Below are positions 58,758 to 64,000 of a stretch of DNA of 64,000 nt, one piece after another. The notes under the pieces were generated by a model. It had not been told where the DNA came from. It saw nothing but the letters and a program-made list of their open reading frames with translations, and searched no databases. The stretch lies in assembly GCA_963824935.1 (NCBI GenBank), contig CAWGRF010000024.1, positions 62,001-126,000 on the forward strand, written 5' to 3'. Both the position numbers and the translations under genes were made by a program. Source of the stretch: JACCZX01 sp963824935. GTDB lineage: Bacteria > Pseudomonadota > Gammaproteobacteria > Burkholderiales > Burkholderiaceae_F. The stretch's first letter is position 1; each line of letters opens with the position of its first letter.

Positions 58758-61105
58758 AGGCAGTCCGTGGCGACGGCAGCGTAGCGGCGTGTTCACTTGA
58801 TCCTTGGCACGGCATGTCGACTGTGCGATTGACAGGCTGGCTCATTTGCGCCGGCGGTGTCATCTGCGCGATCGCGATGGCAATTGGTGCTTGGACGCTA
58901 GCGCCGGACCGCAAGGAGATGGCGCCGACTTCGATTTCTTACGAAGCAGGCGTTGCGTACTTGTTCGATCTGCCCGACGACCGCTACAGAATTCTGCGTG
59001 CGTCGCGTGACGCCTTCGTGTTGCTACCGTCGCCGATGCGGCTGCTGGAGGATGGCCGAGCGATCGGCTGGCCAGTCCAGACCTTCGATGAAGTGGCAGA
59101 AAAGGGCGGCGGCCGCTTCGCCTACGTGCACCCGGTCGTTGCGTTCTCCGCTTCGGATGGCTCCGACCCTCGGACCAACGGTCGCGCATACTCGATTGAG
59201 CGACCCATCAAGCCGCGGCTTGCTGCCTGGTGTGTTGCGGCGCTCGCCGTGCTGATCGGCTCCGGGCTCGCGTTTCCGGACCGGATGCGAAATACCGCGA
59301 TCGCATTGCTGCGCATTGGGCCGAGTCCGGATATCGCTTTTCGAGCCGGCGATATCAGCCGCGGCTGGCTCGCATCATTCGCGGTGCTCGCCGTGACGAC
59401 ACTGCTGGCCGTCGCGGAGCTTCTGATGATGTGGTGGACGAGCGCGAGCACGCATTTCGCGATTGCGAGCTTTCTTCCGGTTAGCGACGCGCTCGGCTAC
59501 TACAACTGCGCAGTGTGGATCGGCGCCATCGATCCGCAGAACGCACCGGCAAGTCTGAACGACTGGTGCGCACGCCGGATACTCTATCCGTCAGTATTGA
59601 GTTCAGTTCTCGGTCTTGCGGGATGGCGGCCGAGTGTCGCGCTGCTGGTACAGGCCGCAGCGATCGGATTGTCGGCCGGCGTGCTGTTGCTGGCGCTGCA
59701 GCGAACGCTTCGGGTGGATTACTGCGATCCTGACAACACTGGCAGTGCTGGCATTCGCACGCGAAGTAGCGCTCGGCAGCTTCGTGACCGAAGCCTTCGG
59801 CCTGCCTGCGGGGCTGATCGCGCTGGCGCTGCTGCTCTTGGCCGTGCGCGATCGCGAAACTTCTACTGGCGCTCTGGTGCTGGGCCTGGCCGTGTTCAGC
59901 ATCGGGATGGCGATGCGTGCGGGTGCGATGCTCTCGTCTGCCGCTGTTGCTTCTGTGGGTATGGCTGATAACGCGATTAATGGTGCGGCGGAAGCGCATC
60001 GCGTTAATGGTGTTTGCTTTGGCCGCGCTTGCAGCCGGCCCCTTGCTTCAGTACGCGATCGTTGCAGCCGCCGGCGGAAATCCGGCCAACAGCGGCGGCA
60101 ATTTCGCTGCATCGCTGTACGGTTTGTCGACCGGATCTCGCGACTGGAGTCAGGCGTACCGCGATTTTGCAGAGACTCTCAGCAGCAAGTCGGAGACGAT
60201 CGCGTTTCAGGCGATTCAACGGGCTGCGTTGGACAACATCGTGCAGCAGCCGACCGTGTTCGCCGGTTCATTGATCGCCGCAGGGAAACACTTCGCGCAG
60301 TCGCTGTTCACATTCGGCCCGTTTGCGAAATACAACACACTTACCACCTGGCTCTTCTGTTTCGGGCTAGGGCTATGCGCGCTTCACTTCCGGCGTCCAG
60401 CCGCCTCGCTGCTTCTGATACTTTGTGCCGGTGATTTCTTGAGTGCGCCGTTTGTTTACGACAGTGGTGGGCATCGTGTTTTCGCAGCATCTGTCGCCGC
60501 GCGCATTGCCGTCGTCGCTTACGCAATAGCGTGGTTCGCAGGCTTGCTCGTGCGTCACGCGGACGACGTCGTTACTTCACGCGCCGCTGCCGGTGTCATC
60601 GCTCGAGACCGGTTGCCGGTCGCGCTCGCAAGCGTGATGGGGCTGACTCTGATAGCGCTCGCTATTTTTCCTGTAACGTGGGTCTCGTCGGCGTGGCGCC
60701 TCACGCCGATCGCATTGACGAAGTCCTGTCCCGCGGACCAGCTCGAAGTCATCGTGCGGCCCGGTCGCGAATCGATCCGAATCAGCTTCGGCGCCCGCTC
60801 GCTTCCACTGGACGACGAAGAGCTAGGTAGCCCGATGGGCGCGATGGAATCGGATCCGACCCGCAGGCAGACGTGGTGGGGTCGCGAATTCCCGGCTGCG
60901 GTGAAAGGCACCGAGATTTTGTATGCAGTCCGCCGCGATCGCACAGAATCTGGGGACCGTCGTCGCAGCGTTCAGCAGGGTTCCACTCCAATTCGTAGAC
61001 GATCGGCCGACGGCGATGTGCCTTACACGCCAGGCGTCTGCCGATATGAAGATCGGCGATCTGACCGGCCATCAGATTATGTCGATTGTGGATAGCGGGC
61101 GATGA
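58754..61105 (+). pseudogene. Polytopic membrane protein, GT-C-like, copy 1 (three frameshifts)
   Basis: If repaired, ~782 residues with about ten or more hydrophobic helices. An N-terminal helix is followed by a soluble domain holding GGGRFAYVHP and ASDGSDPRTNGRAYSI, a motif shared with the next gene. Then membrane helices and a DALGYYNCAVWIG segment. Coding moves to a new frame near 59730 (ggg run), 59938 and 60927, each explained by one surplus base; the frame then closes at TGA 61103-61105, ATGA-overlapping the next gene. Probable role: lipid-linked sugar transferase or polymerase in glycan synthesis. Function is not established. Confidence 0.65.
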
Positions 61106-63743
61106 GCGTCGGTGAAACGTCCGGGCCGCACTCAGGTTTGGCGGCGAACATCTCGTCCCTCATGCGACCTGTTGCAGATAGAGTGATTCACTGGCGTAAA
61201 TCGATCGCTTCTGCCGGATTCGCCCTCTGCGCGGCGATCGTCGCAGCGGCCCTGCTCGCGCCGACGATCAACGCACCGGTTGCGGTGCAAGAGTGCTCGG
61301 CACGACGGTGGGTTTCTTTACATCGCACCGGTGGAGTCCGTGCGCGGACGTTTCTATTGGCTTAGCTCCGACTGGATGTCACGCCCCGACGCATCTCGGC
61401 TGCACTTGTTCGAGGATGGCAGGCCGCTCGGGCCGGCCCATTCCCTTCACGACGCAGTGCGCGAGCTTGGCGGTGGGCGCTTTGTGCACTGGGGCACCGA
61501 GCTCTGGTTTTCGACGTCGGACGGGACTGATCCCCGCCAGAATCAACGCAGCTATGAAATCCGTTCCCGGCTTTCGCTGAAACCGTTATGGACGATAGCG
61601 GGATTTGCCTCCTTCGCGCTCGCTTTCATTGCTTTCACAATCTCGCTAAAGACCAGCGGTCGGCTGTTGGCGTCGCGGTCGAATACGTTCGGCGCGGCAC
61701 CGCCTTTCTCGCGAACGTTGTCCACTCCGCGTGGCGCCGGTGCGCGAAGCTGCTGCTGAGAAGTCCCTTACTGCTGATGCGTGCGATCGGTTACCTGTTG
61801 CTGATCGCCGCTGCCGTTTACGTGGTCGCGATCATCTACGCGCTGCTGACAGGCTCGGCATTACCGACAGCGACTCCGATTCAGTCGACGCCGCTGGCGA
61901 CACTGGCGGCGGAATGGGAACCGTTGTTCCATTTGCTGTTGATCGTTCTGGCGATGCTGGGTGCGACTGCCTCATGGCTGAGTTTTATCGCCTTCAGAGG
62001 CGTAGCAGCGCAGCGGCGCGACGAGCTCCTGCTCGGTCGATTTCTCCGGCGATGGGGAGTTTTTCTGGCGATCGGGCTGTCGGTCTTTTCGGTCAGCGCG
62101 ATCTGGGCCGGCGTTCCAAGAGCGGACGATCTCAACTGGGCGAGCATCGCGGGTCTGATTCCGTTTTCGGATGCCAACGGTTACTTCGCAGCAACCCACG
62201 ATCAAGCCAAGGACGGGTCGTGGAATGTCATTTCGTTGCGACGACCGCTGGCGGCCGCGTTTCGATCCACGATGATGTTCGCCGCCGGATTCTCCTATGC
62301 GAATGCAATTCTGTTGCAGGTGACGCTGCTCGCCTGTGCAGCGTTTGTCGCGGCTCGTGCAGTCGGGCAATGGCGCGGCGTGTATGCGGGCTTGGCGTTC
62401 TTTGCGCTGAGCTACGTGACCGTGCGATTGTTCCTGCCGACATTCCTGACCGAACCACTCGGTCTGTTTTGGGCTCTGCTCGCAGTCCCGTTCCTGGTTG
62501 CGTCGCTCCGCGACGGATCTTTGAAGAACGGCCTGTTGGGGTTTGCAATGATTGCCGTCGGGCTGTCGATGCGCCCTGGAGCGATGTTTGTCATCGCTGC
62601 ACTCGGTCTGTGGCTCGTTTGGAGGTTTGGCGAGAATGCAAGGCAGCGTCTCGTAACGGCCGCCTATGCGGCGGGTCTGTTCGTGCTAGTCGTTGGCGCA
62701 AGCCAGCTTGCGAGCAAGGCATACGGAGAAGACAGCACCGTTACCGGAAGCAATTTCTCCTACACGCTTTGCGGCCTTTCAATCGGTACCGCATGGTCCG
62801 GCTGTTTGGACCGTTACGAAGAAGTAAAGAATCTGACATCGGAGAAGCGGCTGACCGACTTCCTGTACCAGAAGGCGATGGAAAACATCGCCGCGCGGCC
62901 CGAGGTTATTGCGGGCCGCCTGTATTCATCGGCCTCGCTCTTTAGCAAGGAACTGCCTGCGGTGCTGTGGCGAGGCTACTCGTGGCGCGGCAGTGACACG
63001 CCGAATCTGCGGGGGATATTTCTCGCGCTTGCTATCGCTGGACTCATTTTTGTCTTCGTTCGCCGACGAGAGAAGGGCGAGATCGCATTCTGGCTGTTGA
63101 TCTGGGCCGGTGTCATCGCTTCAGCGGCTTTCGTTCACTTCGATGATGGGCGGCGGGTGATGGTCGTTGGCTATCCGCTGCTGTGGATGTTTCTCGCGAG
63201 CGGGCTAACAACGGCACGTCTGCCGACTACGCCTGTCCCTGCGACGCACCAGGCTGCCGATTTACGGCGCCGCAGGACTGGTAGGCGCCGGCATCTTGTT
63301 TCTGGCGATCCCGTGGCTTGCGCACAGGATGTCGCCTGCGGCTGGACTTGAGGCGCGGCCTCGTCATGCCATCGACGCCGAGCGAGCATGTCGTTCTCGC
63401 CGGCAGGCGCGTCACCGGCGTCACGGTGGTTGCGGATGATCAGCCGCTGCGCACTGACATACCAACCCTTCATCTCTCGCGGTTTGCCGAGCTCATCAAA
63501 CAGAGCAACATTGAGATGTATCAGGGAATACTCAGCCCACAGGCGCCGACGGCTCCCTTTGGTTTCATCTGGGCGCCCCGGCTCGAGAAAGGAGCGCAAA
63601 GCGACTTTCAGTACATCGTGCCGGCAGAGGTCATGCAGCGGACCGACGTGAAGGTTTGGAAGTTTCAGGTACGCGAGTGGAACAGGAAGCAACCGTACGG
63701 CCCGTACTGGTTCTTCGTTGAGAACGCGGAGGCGCTTCGGTGA
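61102..63743 (+). pseudogene. Polytopic membrane protein, GT-C-like, copy 2 (four frameshifts)
   Basis: Paralogue of the preceding gene; ~879 residues when repaired. N-terminal helix near 30, then LHLFEDGRPLGPAHSLHDAV, GGGRFVHW and STSDGTDPRQNQRSYEI, matching copy 1. A large multi-helix part follows, with FSDANGYFAATHDQ matching DALGYYNC of copy 1 and a FSYTLCGLSIGTAWSG loop matching FAASLYGLSTGSRDWS. Frame changes lie near 61300 (extra base), 61680-61750 (missing base), 63235 and 63390 (extra bases). ATG 61102 overlaps the stop of copy 1. The last ~115 residues (from HVVLAGRRVTGVTVV) are soluble. Confidence 0.65.
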
Positions 63744-63749
63744 TTCGGC

Positions 63750-64000
63750 CTATGCGGTGACCGGTTCGCTTTGTTGCCGGGCGACGAATTCCTTCACCAA
63801 GGCCCGCTGGTCACTCTTCGAGCGGCGAAACAGAAACTCCGAACACGCCTCGCCCGTTGTCACGTTGACCAGCGCGAATCCGTGTCTCTGCTCCAGAAAG
63901 TCCACTGTCTCCTGATCTCCGGCGAACTCCATCGGCCAGCCGCCCAGCCAGTCGCGAATATCCGTGAAAAGGTCCATTCCGCGCTGAAACTTGTACTGCA
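63750..64000 (-). CDS. Methyltransferase, C-terminal end (cut by window edge)
   Basis: Only the last ~83 codons are in the window; the frame is open to the right edge, so ATG 63977 need not be the start. YKFQRGMDLFTDIRDWLGGWPMEFA (seen as RGMDLFTDIRDWLGG), then a FLEQRHGFALVNVTTGEACSEFLFRR tail, resembles the C-terminus of SAM-dependent methyltransferases in polysaccharide clusters. It converges on copy 2 of the membrane protein six bases away. Confidence 0.65.
   Translation of the reverse strand, partial: QYKFQRGMDLFTDIRDWLGGWPMEFAGDQETVDFLEQRHGFALVNVTTGEACSEFLFRRSKSDQRALVKEFVARQQSEPVTA

Overview
The window comes from a GC-rich Gram-negative bacterium, most probably a betaproteobacterium close to Burkholderiales. 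This placement rests on gene order and gene content: thiE-hemL, rubredoxin-pilGHIJL, yqgE-ruvX-pyrR-pyrB-pyrC'-plsC, a CIRCE-controlled groESL, and separate rfaE1/rfaE2 heptose genes. No rRNA, tRNA or CRISPR array was seen.

Layout. 1-5 kb, plus strand: the 3' end of thiL, pncC, a fluoroacetate-dehalogenase-like hydrolase, a TPR lipo/periplasmic-type protein and a CNNM/CBS transporter-like protein; the last three each carry one frameshift. 5-10 kb, minus strand: pyrF, an M48 peptidase overlapping a DUF898 membrane protein, then groEL-groES with a terminator behind them and a perfect CIRCE operator in front. 10.6-12.9 kb, plus strand: a stand-alone Cas6e/CasE-like endoribonuclease, a terminator and dacB. 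12.9-17.6 kb, minus strand: redoxin, dsbD, hemL and thiE. 17.8-27.9 kb, plus strand: rubredoxin and the Pil-Chp twitching-motility chemosensory system pilG-H-I-J-L. 27.9-28.4 kb is a gene-free block of nested inverted repeats. 28.4-33.0 kb, plus strand: yqgE-ruvX-pyrR-pyrB-pyrC'-plsC, in which the dihydroorotase has lost its metal-binding histidines. apaH converges on plsC and galU diverges from apaH.

34.7-64 kb is a large envelope-polysaccharide locus. A minus-strand run (46.8 to 35.5 kb) starts with ADP-heptose synthesis (rfaE1-hldD-gmhB-rfaE2) and continues through a flippase, a methyltransferase, three glycosyltransferases and a WecA-like initiating phosphotransferase. A second minus run (54.2 to 47.7 kb) makes UDP-glucuronate and its 4-epimer (ugd, epimerase), carries a tandem GT2 enzyme, and makes GDP-6-deoxy-D-mannose/GDP-D-rhamnose (gmd, rmd). 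A plus-strand run (54.3 to 63.7 kb) has rfbB, two glycosyltransferases and two tandem paralogous polytopic membrane proteins. Together galU, ugd, gmd, rmd, rfbB and the heptose genes supply sugars to the transferases, with WecA-like and flippase proteins pointing to lipid-linked assembly.

Two points need care. First, about thirteen single-base frame changes interrupt otherwise well-conserved genes; eight lie between 58.7 and 63.4 kb. Most look like one extra base, often in a short homopolymer, and at least two seem to have joined neighbouring genes (dsbD with redoxin; a GT4 with a membrane protein) into false fusions. I read most of these as consensus errors, but cannot exclude real decay. 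Second, the most unusual gene is the solitary Cas6e-like RNase between groES and dacB, with no other cas gene or array in the window.
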